Positions 24,290 to 32,659 of a DNA stretch of 35,769 bases are shown here, piece after piece. A model generated the notes under the pieces. It was not told where the DNA came from. It saw only the letters and a list, made by a program, of their open reading frames with translations, and did no database searches. Positions within the stretch are counted from its first letter, which is position 1. Each line of letters opens with the position of its first letter. Source of the DNA: Rhodanobacter thiooxydans LCS2 (GTDB taxonomy: Bacteria > Pseudomonadota > Gammaproteobacteria > Xanthomonadales > Rhodanobacteraceae); assembly GCF_000264375.1 (NCBI RefSeq), contig NZ_AJXW01000110.1, positions 1 to 35,769 on the forward strand, in the 5' to 3' direction. The position numbers were made by a program, and so were the translations under genes.

Positions 24290-24736
24290 TCACTCCGGGC
24301 TGGGTGCCTGGTTGAGCACCGCCCAGAACTGGCCCAGTGTACGCACCGCGTCGAAGAACTGGTCCACGTCGACCGGCTTGATCACGTAGGCGTTGGCGCC
24401 GAGGTCCCAGCTGCGCGCCAGGTCGCTCTCCTCGCGCGAGGAGGACAGGATCACCACCGGGATCCGTCGCAGCCGCTCGTCGTCGCGCATCGCGGTCAGC
24501 ACGTCCAGCCCGTTCATGCGCGGCATCTTGATGTCCAGCAGCACCACCGCCGGGTCGCCCGGCTCGCGCGTGGCCCACGCGCCGCGGCAGTGCAGATAGT
24601 CCATGCACTCCACGCCGTCCTCCACGTGCACCACCGGATTGGCCAGGTGCGCCTCGCCCAGCGCGTCCATCGCCATCTCGGCATCGGCCAGGCTGTCCTC
24701 GACCAGCAGGATGGTGCGCAGGTCTCTCTTGTTCAT
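24290..24736 (-). CDS. CheY-like single-domain response regulator (Rcp1-like)
   Basis: The 148-aa protein is a receiver domain without an output domain. The acidic pocket is in LLVEDSLADAEM, the phospho-acceptor is D68 in VLLDIKMPRMNG, the S/T position is in VVILSSSREESD and the conserved lysine is in YVIKPVDVDQF. The long alpha-beta insert and VEDGVECMDYL resemble Rcp1-type regulators that relay from PAS or phytochrome kinases. Its ATG overlaps the stop of the upstream kinase by 4 nt (ATGA), which makes it the probable direct partner of that kinase. It has no DNA-binding domain, so output probably passes to the hybrid protein encoded next. Confidence 0.92.
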   Translation of the reverse strand: MNKRDLRTILLVEDSLADAEMAMDALGEAHLANPVVHVEDGVECMDYLHCRGAWATREPGDPAVVLLDIKMPRMNGLDVLTAMRDDERLRRIPVVILSSSREESDLARSWDLGANAYVIKPVDVDQFFDAVRTLGQFWAVLNQAPSPE

Positions 24737-26526
24737 GTTTTGCTCTCGGTGCGTGTGCCGGACGCGTCGGTGGCCGGCAGCGAGAAATGGAAATGGGCGC
24801 CCCGGCCCGATTCAGCCTCGGCCCAGACGCGGCCGCCGTGGCGCGCCACGATGCGCCGCACGTTGGCCAGCCCGATGCCGTTGCCCGGAAACTCCGAGGC
24901 CTTGTGCAGGCGCTGGAACACGCCGAACAGCTTGTCCGCATACTGCATGTCGAACCCCGCGCCGTTGTCGCTTACCGTGAATTCGTAGTCGCCGTTGCGG
25001 CCCTGGCGCACGCTCACCTCGATGCGCGCCACCTCGCAGTGGCCGGTGTACTTCACCGCATTGGCGAGCAGGTTCTGCCACACCGTACGCAGCATGTTCT
25101 CATCGCCGATCACCATCGGCAATGGCGCGATGTTCCACACGATACGCCGCTCCGACACGCCCGATTCGGCCAGTGCGCGGGCCTCGTCGACCAGCGACTG
25201 CATGTCCACCGCCTGCAGCCGCAGCGCGCCGCGGCCGAGCCGCGAGAACACCAGCAGGTCGTCGATCAGCACGGCCATGCGCTGCGCCGAGCCGGCGATC
25301 ACCTCGATGTAGTGGCCGGCTTTCTCGTCCAGCCGCTCGTCCAGGTGCTGCTCCAGCTTGCGCGCGAAGCCGGCGATATGGCGCAACGGTGCACGCAGGT
25401 CGTGCGACACCGAATAGCTGAACGCCTCCAGTTCGCGGTTGACGTCGGAAATCTGCGCCACCTTGCCTTCCAGCTGATGGTTGAGCTCGTTCACCTGCTG
25501 CTCGGCCAGCGCGCGCGTGGTGACGTCGCTGACCGTCAGCAGCAGCGCGGGCATGCCGCCATCCTGCTGCTGCAGCCGGCGCGCGTTGATCAGTACATGG
25601 CGGTCGATGCCGTCGACGGTGCGCTGGACCATCTCGTAGTCCCACAGCTCGCGGTCGCGCAGCAGCACGTCATTCAGGCGCTGCAGCAGCACGCCCTCGC
25701 TCCACGCGCCATGGCCGATCTGCACCAGCGGCAGCGAGCGCTGCCGCGGATCCATGCCGTACAGCTCGCTGAAGGCGTTGTTCACCAGCAGGCTGTTGAG
25801 ATTCTCGTCGAACAGCGCGATCGGCTCGCGCACCGCCTGGAAGATCAGCTGGGAACGCAGTACCGCGCGACCTTCGCGGGTCTCCGCCAGCTGACGCCGG
25901 CCGATCTGCCGCTCGGAGGTGACCACGATGATGGTCAGCAGCAGCAGCTGCGCCAGCGCGGTGATCGAGAGCACGATGCGCCCCTCGAGGGATTGCCGCG
26001 CGGCCGCCTGCTGGCGCTGCTGCAGCAGGCCGTCCTCGATCTGCACGATGCCGGCGATCTGCGGGTCCATGCCGAACAGGTCGTCGGCATCGCGCAGCGA
26101 CTGCCGCGCGCCGGCGGGGTTGCCCTGCCGCAGCCGTTCCAGCGCCTGGTTCATCAGGGTGAGGCGGCCGTTGACGCTAGCGGCCAGCGAGCCCATCAGG
26201 GTCTGCTGGTCGGGGTTGTTGCGGGTCATTCCGCGCAACTTCTGCAGCAGCGGCGACACTTCGTTGCCGACCCGCTCGGCGCGCGCGCGGGTGGCCGCGT
26301 TCGCGTCGCCGGCCAGCAACCGGTAGCTGGCGGCCTCGCTGTCATGCACCACGTAGGCGATGCGGTAGGCCAGCGCCTTCACCTCGGTCGAGCGCGCCAC
26401 CCATTCGCTGGCCCGCTCCGTGTCGCGCGCGCCCTGCAGCGTGACGACGTACGGCAGGCCGACGATGATCAGCATCGCCAGCAACAGGCCGGCGGTGCGC
26501 CAGCGCATGATGCCCCGGGTTGTCAT
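24733..26526 (-). CDS. Membrane sensor histidine kinase (CHASE3-like, PAS, HisKA)
   Basis: This 597-aa inner-membrane kinase has a transmembrane helix at about residues 10-27, a helical periplasmic region resembling CHASE3 (about 28-190), a second helix (IVLSITALAQLLLLTIIVVT) and a PAS domain (about 230-340, IFQAVREPIALFDENLNSLL). The HisKA box SYSVSHDLRAPLRHIAGFAR has its phospho-acceptor at H375. The ATPase domain has the N box NLLANAVKYT, DNGAGFDM and GNGIGLANVRRI. This architecture and the sequence of the HisKA box resemble phytochrome-type kinases. The ATG at 26526 is chosen, with 26508 as an alternative; neither has a good ribosome site. It heads the signalling set and overlaps the regulator gene by 4 nt. 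Confidence 0.88.
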   Translation of the reverse strand: MTTRGIMRWRTAGLLLAMLIIVGLPYVVTLQGARDTERASEWVARSTEVKALAYRIAYVVHDSEAASYRLLAGDANAATRARAERVGNEVSPLLQKLRGMTRNNPDQQTLMGSLAASVNGRLTLMNQALERLRQGNPAGARQSLRDADDLFGMDPQIAGIVQIEDGLLQQRQQAAARQSLEGRIVLSITALAQLLLLTIIVVTSERQIGRRQLAETREGRAVLRSQLIFQAVREPIALFDENLNSLLVNNAFSELYGMDPRQRSLPLVQIGHGAWSEGVLLQRLNDVLLRDRELWDYEMVQRTVDGIDRHVLINARRLQQQDGGMPALLLTVSDVTTRALAEQQVNELNHQLEGKVAQISDVNRELEAFSYSVSHDLRAPLRHIAGFARKLEQHLDERLDEKAGHYIEVIAGSAQRMAVLIDDLLVFSRLGRGALRLQAVDMQSLVDEARALAESGVSERRIVWNIAPLPMVIGDENMLRTVWQNLLANAVKYTGHCEVARIEVSVRQGRNGDYEFTVSDNGAGFDMQYADKLFGVFQRLHKASEFPGNGIGLANVRRIVARHGGRVWAEAESGRGAHFHFSLPATDASGTRTESKT

Positions 26527-26612
26527 GTCGCTAGCCGCATCGGCACGCCCATGAGGAAGTCCCCCGCATTCTGGCATGTTTCATCCGCATGCCGCCGTTG
26601 CCATGCGCGCGT

Positions 26613-28934
26613 TCACCGCCCGTAGCGGCTCATCGCCGCCGGGCGGGCGGCTGCCGAGTCGCCCCATGTGCGGTCCGGCTGCGCCTGCATGGTGAAGTGC
26701 AGCTCGCCGCCGGCCACGATCTCGCCGTGGCGCAGGTAGCTGCGCTCCAGCGGCTTGCCGTTCAGCGTCACCGCGCCGACGTAGGGGTGGGCGTCGTCCA
26801 GCGGCGCGGCGCTGACGGTGAAGCTGCGCCCGTGACCGAGCCGGATGGTGGCGCGCGCCACGAACGGCCGGCCGATCGCGTACTCGTCGCTGGCTGGCGT
26901 CACCGGGTAGAAACCCAGCGCGGTGAACACGTACCAGGCCGACATCTGGCCGAGGTCGTCGTTGCCGCTGAGACCGTCCGGGCGCGCCGCGTACTGGCTG
27001 TCCATGATTTGCTTGAGCCGGGCTTGCGTCTTCCACGGCGCGCCGGCGTAGTCATACAGGTAGGCGATGTGGTGGCTGGGCTCGTTGCCGTGCGCGTACC
27101 AGCCGATCAGGCCGGTGATGTCCTCGACGTGCTTGAAGTGCGAGGGGTCGACCTTCGCCTCGAACAGCGCGTCGAGCTTCGCCACGAACTTCGCGTCGCC
27201 GCCCATCGCAGCGATCAGCCCCGCCACGTCCTGCGGCACGTACCACGAGTACTGCCACGCGTTGCCCTCGGTGTAGTCGCTGCCATAGCCGGCGGCCTCG
27301 GGATCGAACGGCTCGCGGAACGTGCCGTCGCTGAGCCGCGCGCGCATGAAGCCGGCCTGCGGATCCCAGGCATGGCGCCAGTTCGCCGCCCGCTTCGTGA
27401 ACGTGGCGGCGACGTCCGTCTTGCCCATCGCCCTGGCCATCTGCGCCAGCGACCAGTCGTCGTAGGCGTACTCCAGCGTCTTCGAGGCGCCCTCCGGTTC
27501 CTTGTCGATCGGCACGTAGCCAAGCTTCATGTAGTCGGCCAGGTCGCCGTACGGCGCGTAGGTCGCGCTGGCCACCATCGCCGCCAGCGCCTTGTCCGCA
27601 TCGAAGCCGCGCACGCCCTTGACGTAGGCGTCGGCGATCACCGGCACCGCGTGGTAGCCGATCATGCACCAGGTCTCCAGCCCCTGGTACGCCCACACCG
27701 GCAGGATGCCGAACGGGCTGGCCTCGCGCGCGGCGATCAGCGAGCGCACGAAGTCGCTGCTGAGGTCAGGCCGCAGCAGCACCATCAGCGGCTGCTGCGC
27801 GCGATACACGTCCCACAGCGACCAGGTGGAGTAGAACTCGAAGCCGTCGGCGCGATGCACCGCGTGGTCCGGCCCGCGGTACTCACCGTTGGCGTCCATG
27901 CTCAGCGTGGGCGACAGCATGGCGTGGTACAGCGCGGTATAGAACTGCGTCTTCGCGGTCTTCGGCGCATCCACGTCGATTATCGCCAGCGCCTGGTCCC
28001 AGGCCGCCTTCGCTTCGGCGCGACGGGCGTCGAAGTCCCAGCCGGCGCCGTCGTGATCGAGGTTGGCCACGGCGTTCGCCTCGCTCACCGGCGAGATCGC
28101 CACCTTCACCTCCAGCGGCTGGTGCAGTTGGCCGAAATCGAACACGCCGACCAGCGCGCGGCCGTTCTGCGCGTCGCGGTCCTCGGCCTGGTTGCCCGGC
28201 CCCCTGAAGCCCTTGTAGGTGATGTCGGTCTCGCGGTTGTACAGCTCGCGCGAGGTCATCGACTGGTTGAAGCGCATGGCGAAGCACAACTCGCGACCCG
28301 GCGCCCAACCGCGGGTGCTGCGGCAGCCGGTGACGGTGCCGTCGGCATGCACACGCAGGCTGGCCCACAGCACCTTGCCGGGGTAGTCGTAGATGCTCGG
28401 GCGCAGGTCCAGCAGCAGGTGCGCGGGCTTGCCGACAGGGAAGGTGTAGCGGTGCCAGCCGATGCGGCGCCCGGCGGTGAGCTCGGCGCGCACGCCGTAA
28501 TCGCTCAGCGTCACCGCGTAGTAGCCGGCCTGCGCCACTTCGCTCTCGTGCGAGAAACGCGAGCGGTAGCCGCTGCCCGGCCGGGCCGGGTCGCCGGGCT
28601 CCAGCCGCACGTCACCGGCAATCGGCATCACCAGCACGTCGCCCAGATCCGAATGGCCGGAGCCGGAGAAGTGCGTGTGCGAAAAACCCAGCATGCTGCT
28701 GTCGCCGTACTGGTAGCCCGCGGCCCACTTGTAGCCGTGCTTGAAGTCGGGCATCGCGGTGTCGGGCGAGAGCTGGATCATGCCGAACGGCACGGTGGCG
28801 CCAGGGAAGGTGTGGCCGTCGCCACCGGTGCCGATGCGTGGATCGACGTCGGCCGCGTGCCCGCGCGAGGCCAGCGCGGGCGCACCAACCATGAGTCCCA
28901 GCAGGGCGAGCAGCATCGTGGTGGAACGCGGCAT
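26613..28934 (-). CDS. Secreted GH92 alpha-mannosidase
   Basis: GH92 enzymes are calcium-dependent, inverting exo-alpha-mannosidases, often alpha-1,2-specific, that trim mannans or N-glycans. The 773-aa product has a signal peptide (MPRSTTMLLALLGLMVGAPALA, cleaved at about residue 22), then the N-terminal beta-sandwich (VDPRIGTGGDGHTFPGA, FSHTHFSGSGHSDLGDVL) and the (alpha/alpha)6 catalytic domain. Hallmarks are FYSTWSLWDVYRAQQPL, YTEGNAWQYSW, GNEPSHHIAYLYDYAGAPW and GNDDLGQMSAWYVFTALGFY. The ATG at 28934 has GAGG seven nt upstream. It diverges from the transporter-fructokinase-isomerase genes, which would use the mannose it releases. Linkage preference cannot be read from sequence. Confidence 0.94.
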   Translation of the reverse strand: MPRSTTMLLALLGLMVGAPALASRGHAADVDPRIGTGGDGHTFPGATVPFGMIQLSPDTAMPDFKHGYKWAAGYQYGDSSMLGFSHTHFSGSGHSDLGDVLVMPIAGDVRLEPGDPARPGSGYRSRFSHESEVAQAGYYAVTLSDYGVRAELTAGRRIGWHRYTFPVGKPAHLLLDLRPSIYDYPGKVLWASLRVHADGTVTGCRSTRGWAPGRELCFAMRFNQSMTSRELYNRETDITYKGFRGPGNQAEDRDAQNGRALVGVFDFGQLHQPLEVKVAISPVSEANAVANLDHDGAGWDFDARRAEAKAAWDQALAIIDVDAPKTAKTQFYTALYHAMLSPTLSMDANGEYRGPDHAVHRADGFEFYSTWSLWDVYRAQQPLMVLLRPDLSSDFVRSLIAAREASPFGILPVWAYQGLETWCMIGYHAVPVIADAYVKGVRGFDADKALAAMVASATYAPYGDLADYMKLGYVPIDKEPEGASKTLEYAYDDWSLAQMARAMGKTDVAATFTKRAANWRHAWDPQAGFMRARLSDGTFREPFDPEAAGYGSDYTEGNAWQYSWYVPQDVAGLIAAMGGDAKFVAKLDALFEAKVDPSHFKHVEDITGLIGWYAHGNEPSHHIAYLYDYAGAPWKTQARLKQIMDSQYAARPDGLSGNDDLGQMSAWYVFTALGFYPVTPASDEYAIGRPFVARATIRLGHGRSFTVSAAPLDDAHPYVGAVTLNGKPLERSYLRHGEIVAGGELHFTMQAQPDRTWGDSAAARPAAMSRYGR

Positions 28935-29015
28935 GGACGACCTCGGCCAGCGGTGAGCGGAAGCTTGAAGGTAACACCGCCGGCGACATGTTGCGGCGCG
29001 CGATCGGCGTGGCGG

Positions 29016-29029
29016 TGAAAACGGTTACA
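29016..29029. promoter_or_regulatory. LacI-family operator-like site between the GH92 and transporter genes
   Basis: TGAAAACGGTTACA fits the general LacI/CcpA-family half-palindromic consensus TGNAANCGNTNNCA at every fixed position. It lies 62 bp upstream of the transporter ATG and 82 bp upstream of the divergent mannosidase, well placed to control both. No regulator gene for it is visible nearby. Confidence 0.5.
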
Positions 29030-29090
29030 TTGGCGCGCGGCGCCGGTCGATCGGTGCGCCACCTTCCGCCCTTGCGAACCGGAATACATC

Positions 29091-30428
29091 ATGGCCCCAG
29101 CCACCGTACCGCCCTCCCCGCCTGCATCCGCGCCGGATCGCGCCGGTCACGAGCCCTATACCAGCCATCCGACGGCGCTGGGCGTGCTCACCACCATCTT
29201 CTTCATGTGGGGTTTCCTGACCTCCCTCAACGACATCCTGATCCCGCACCTGAAGTCGACCTTCCAGCTCAACTACGCGCAGGCGATGCTGGTGCAGTTC
29301 ACCTTCTTCGGCGCGTACTTCCTGATGGCGCTGCCGGCGGGCCAGCTGGTCGCCGCGCTGGGCTACAAGAAGGGCATCGTGGCCGGGCTGGCGATCGCCG
29401 GCGTCGGCGCGCTGGGCTTCTGGCCGGCGGCGGGGCTGCATCTGTACCCGGCCTTCCTCGCCGCGCTGTTCGTGCTGGCCACCGGCATCACCGTGCTGCA
29501 GGTGGCGGCCAATCCGTACGTGGCCCTGCTCGGCCCGGAGAAGACCAGCTCCAGCCGGCTGACCCTGGCGCAGGCGCTGAATTCCGCCGGCACCGCATTG
29601 GCCCCCTACTTCGGCGGCCTGCTGATCCTGTCCAACGTGGTGAAAAGCCCGGACGAACTGGTCGCGCTGGAACCGGCGCAGCGCCTGCTCTACGACACCC
29701 AGCAGGCACAGGCGGTGCAGGGGCCATACATCGGCCTGGCGGTGGTGCTGTTTCTGCTGGCGGTGTTCGTCTGGCTGTTCCGCCTGCCGGCACTGAGCGA
29801 GGCCACCGACAAGGGCGACCATGCGCGCCACGGCTTTGCCGAGGTACTGCGCCACCCGCATGTGCTGTTCGGCGTGCTCGGCATCTTCTTCTACGTCGGC
29901 GCGGAAGTGTCGATCGGCAGCTTCATGGTCAACTACCTGTCGATGCCTGAGATCGGCCACCTGAGCGAGCAGCAGGCCGCCGGCTACGTCTCGTGGTACT
30001 GGGGCGGCGCGATGGTCGGCCGCTTCCTCGGTTCGGCGCTGATGGCGAAGTTCTCGCCGCGCAAGCTGCTCGCACTGTTCGCCACGATCAACGCGCTGCT
30101 GGTGCTGACCACCATGTCCAGCAGCGGCGCGCTGGCGATGTACAGCATCATCGCGATCGGCCTGTTCAACTCGATCATGTTCCCCACCATCTTCGCGCTC
30201 AGTATCGAGCGGCTGGGGCCGATGACCAGCAAGGCGTCCAGCCTGCTGATCATGGCCATCGTGGGCGGCGCGATCATCCCGCCGCTGCAGGGCCTGTTCG
30301 CCGATCATATCGGCCTGCAGCACGCGTTCTTCCTGCCGCTGCTGTGCTACCTGTACATCGTGTTCTACGGCCTGCGCGGCTCGCGCATCCGCAGCATCCC
30401 GGCAGCGGACGCCAGCGAAATCCACTGA
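29091..30428 (+). CDS. FucP/GluP-family sugar:proton symporter (mannose/fructose/glucose type)
   Basis: This 445-aa inner-membrane MFS protein of the FHS (fucose-galactose-gluconate) family has about twelve helices. The typical opening TTIFFMWGFLTSLNDILIPH and the blocks QFTFFGAYFLMALPAG, ANPYVALLG and LTLAQALNSAGTALAPYFGG are characteristic. From context it most likely carries mannose released by the GH92 enzyme. The ATG at 29091 has only a weak GGAA upstream. The first 27 residues are a disordered P/A-rich tail, so a later start cannot be excluded. The fructokinase ATG follows the stop by one nucleotide. Confidence 0.92.
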   Translation: MAPATVPPSPPASAPDRAGHEPYTSHPTALGVLTTIFFMWGFLTSLNDILIPHLKSTFQLNYAQAMLVQFTFFGAYFLMALPAGQLVAALGYKKGIVAGLAIAGVGALGFWPAAGLHLYPAFLAALFVLATGITVLQVAANPYVALLGPEKTSSSRLTLAQALNSAGTALAPYFGGLLILSNVVKSPDELVALEPAQRLLYDTQQAQAVQGPYIGLAVVLFLLAVFVWLFRLPALSEATDKGDHARHGFAEVLRHPHVLFGVLGIFFYVGAEVSIGSFMVNYLSMPEIGHLSEQQAAGYVSWYWGGAMVGRFLGSALMAKFSPRKLLALFATINALLVLTTMSSSGALAMYSIIAIGLFNSIMFPTIFALSIERLGPMTSKASSLLIMAIVGGAIIPPLQGLFADHIGLQHAFFLPLLCYLYIVFYGLRGSRIRSIPAADASEIH

Positions 30429-30429
30429 C

Positions 30430-31410
30430 ATGCCGACACGGCCCATCCTGTGCTTCGGCGAGGCACTGATCGACCTGCACGCCGACGGCCTCGACCCGCG
30501 CGGCTTCGCCGCCAGCTTCGTGCCGTTCGCCGGCGGTGCGCCGGCCAACGTGGCGGTCGCCGCGGCGCGGCTCGGCGGCGACGCCCGCTTCGCCGGCATG
30601 CTGTCGACGGACCGCTTCGGCGACTTCCTGCTCGACAGCCTGCAGCAGGCCGGCGTCGGCACCGACGACGTGGTGCGCACCGATGCGGCGAACAGTGCGC
30701 TGGCCTTCGTCACGCTGGACGCCCACGGCGAACGCAGCTTCGCCTTCTACCGCGAGCGCAGCGCCGACCTGCTGTTCCGACCGGCCGACTTCCGCGCGGA
30801 TGCTTTCCGCGAGCTTGCCGTGTTCCACGTCTGCTCCAACAGCATGACCGACCCGGCACTGGCCACCGCCACCCGCGAAGGCATGCAGCGCGCGCATGGC
30901 GCCGGCGCGCTGGTCAGCTTCGACCTCAACCTGCGCCCTGCGCTGTGGCCGGCCGACAGTGATCCGCATCCGCTGCTGTGGCCGGCGCTGCACCTTGCCG
31001 ACGTGGTGAAGCTTTCCGCCGAGGAGTTCGCCTGGCTGGCGCTCGACGGCGAGCAGGCCGCGCTGGACCGGTTGTGGCAGGGCCGCACCCGGCTGGTGCT
31101 GGTGACCGACGGCGCGCAACCGCTGCGCTGGTTCCATCCCGATGCAGAAGGCGAGTTGCCCGGCTACGCGGTGGAGGTGGTCGACGCCACCGCCGCCGGC
31201 GATGCCTTCATGGGCGGCCTGCTGTGCTGCCTGGCCGGGCTGGAAGCCACCCCGGACCGGCTCGACCGCCTGGTCGCCGCGATGCCGCGGCTGCACGCGA
31301 TGCTGCGTTTCGCCGCCGCCTGCGGCGCGCTCACCGTCACCCGCCGGGGCTCGTTCGCCGCCATGCCGCGCGGCGCCGAGGTGCTGGCCTTCATGGAACA
31401 ACAGGCATGA
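30430..31410 (+). CDS. PfkB-family fructokinase
   Basis: This 326-aa ribokinase/PfkB-family sugar kinase probably converts fructose + ATP to fructose-6-phosphate. N-terminal ILCFGEALIDLHADG and the sugar-binding GGAPANVAVAAARLGGDARF are family signatures. The C-terminal ATP site and catalytic base are in VVDATAAGDAFMGGLL (signature DTAAGDAF; here DATAAGDAF). It is packed in an operon: one nucleotide after the transporter stop and a 4-nt ATGA overlap with the isomerase gene. With that isomerase it completes mannose entry to glycolysis. Confidence 0.92.
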   Translation: MPTRPILCFGEALIDLHADGLDPRGFAASFVPFAGGAPANVAVAAARLGGDARFAGMLSTDRFGDFLLDSLQQAGVGTDDVVRTDAANSALAFVTLDAHGERSFAFYRERSADLLFRPADFRADAFRELAVFHVCSNSMTDPALATATREGMQRAHGAGALVSFDLNLRPALWPADSDPHPLLWPALHLADVVKLSAEEFAWLALDGEQAALDRLWQGRTRLVLVTDGAQPLRWFHPDAEGELPGYAVEVVDATAAGDAFMGGLLCCLAGLEATPDRLDRLVAAMPRLHAMLRFAAACGALTVTRRGSFAAMPRGAEVLAFMEQQA

Positions 31411-32633
31411 ACGGTACCCCCGACTTCCGCTCCGCCGACTTCCTGCGCGGGCACATCGCGCAGACGATGGCGTTCTACCACCCGCGCGCGATCGACCCGC
31501 AAGGCGGTTTCTTCCACTACTTCCGCGACGATGGCACGGTCTACGAGCGCACGCACCGGCACCTGGTCAGCAGCACCCGCTTCGTCTTCAACTACGCGAT
31601 GGCGGCGATCGAGTTCGGCGACGACGCGGCACTTCAGCGCGAGTACCTCGACGCGGCGCGCCACGGCCTGCGCTACCTGCGCGAGGTGCACCGCGACCCG
31701 TACACCGGCGGCTACGCCTGGACGATCCGCGACGGGCAGGCAGAGGACCGTACCAACCATGCCTACGGCGCGGCCTTCGTGCTGCTCGCCTACGCCAGCG
31801 CGGTGAAGGCCGGCATCGGCGAGGCCGCCGCGTGGATGGACGAGACCTGGCACCTGCTGGAGCAGCACTACTGGGAGGACGACGCCGGCCTGTACCTCGA
31901 CGAGGCGGACGCGGCCTGGCACTTCAGCGGCTACCGTGGCCAGAACGCCAACATGCACATGTGCGAGGCGATGCTGGCCGCCTACCAGGCCAGCGGCGAA
32001 GCGCGCTATCTCGACCGCGCCTACACCCTCGCCGACCACATGACCCGCCGCCAGGCCGCCAAGGCCGGTGGCCTGGTGTGGGAGCACTACGACCGTGACT
32101 GGAACATCGACTGGGACTACCACCGCGACGACCCGAAGCACCTGTTCCGCCCATGGGGCTTCCAGCCCGGCCACCAGACCGAATGGGCCAAGCTGCTGCT
32201 GACCATGGAGCCACTGCTGCGCGCACACGGCTACGACGAGGACTGGCTGCTGCCCACCGCGCGGCAGCTGTTCGACACCGCGCTGGCGCGCGCCTGGGAC
32301 AGCGAGTACGGCGGCATCTGCTACGGCTTCGCGCCAGACGGCAGTGTGTGCGACGACGACAAGTACTTCTGGGTGCAGGCCGAATCGCTGGCCGCCGCCG
32401 CGCGGCTGCACGCGCACACCGGCGAAGCCCTCTACGACGACTGGTACGGGAAGCTGTGGGCCTACGCATGGCAGCATTTCGTCGACCACCGCCACGGCGC
32501 CTGGTACCGCATCCTCAGCCGCGACAACCGCAAGCTCAGCGACGAGAAAAGCCCGGCCGGCAAGACCGACTACCACACCATGGGCGCCTGCCACGACTTG
32601 CTGGCGCTGCTGCGCGCCGGTGGCCAGCCGTGA
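31407..32633 (+). CDS. AGE-family epimerase/isomerase (probable mannose isomerase)
   Basis: This 408-aa cytoplasmic (alpha/alpha)6-barrel enzyme belongs to the N-acylglucosamine 2-epimerase superfamily. In this context it most likely isomerises D-mannose to D-fructose. Conserved polar clusters lining the barrel are visible: THRHLVSSTRFVFNYAMA, YRGQNANMHMCEAM, FRPWGFQPGHQTEWAKLLL and KTDYHTMGACHDLL, with the catalytic histidines in the last two. The ATG at 31407 overlaps the fructokinase stop by 4 nt (ATGA), so the genes are translationally coupled. The related cellobiose epimerase activity is less likely beside a fructokinase. Confidence 0.9.
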   Translation: MNGTPDFRSADFLRGHIAQTMAFYHPRAIDPQGGFFHYFRDDGTVYERTHRHLVSSTRFVFNYAMAAIEFGDDAALQREYLDAARHGLRYLREVHRDPYTGGYAWTIRDGQAEDRTNHAYGAAFVLLAYASAVKAGIGEAAAWMDETWHLLEQHYWEDDAGLYLDEADAAWHFSGYRGQNANMHMCEAMLAAYQASGEARYLDRAYTLADHMTRRQAAKAGGLVWEHYDRDWNIDWDYHRDDPKHLFRPWGFQPGHQTEWAKLLLTMEPLLRAHGYDEDWLLPTARQLFDTALARAWDSEYGGICYGFAPDGSVCDDDKYFWVQAESLAAAARLHAHTGEALYDDWYGKLWAYAWQHFVDHRHGAWYRILSRDNRKLSDEKSPAGKTDYHTMGACHDLLALLRAGGQP

Positions 32634-32659
32634 TCCGTTTCCTCTCCCCAAGGCACCGC

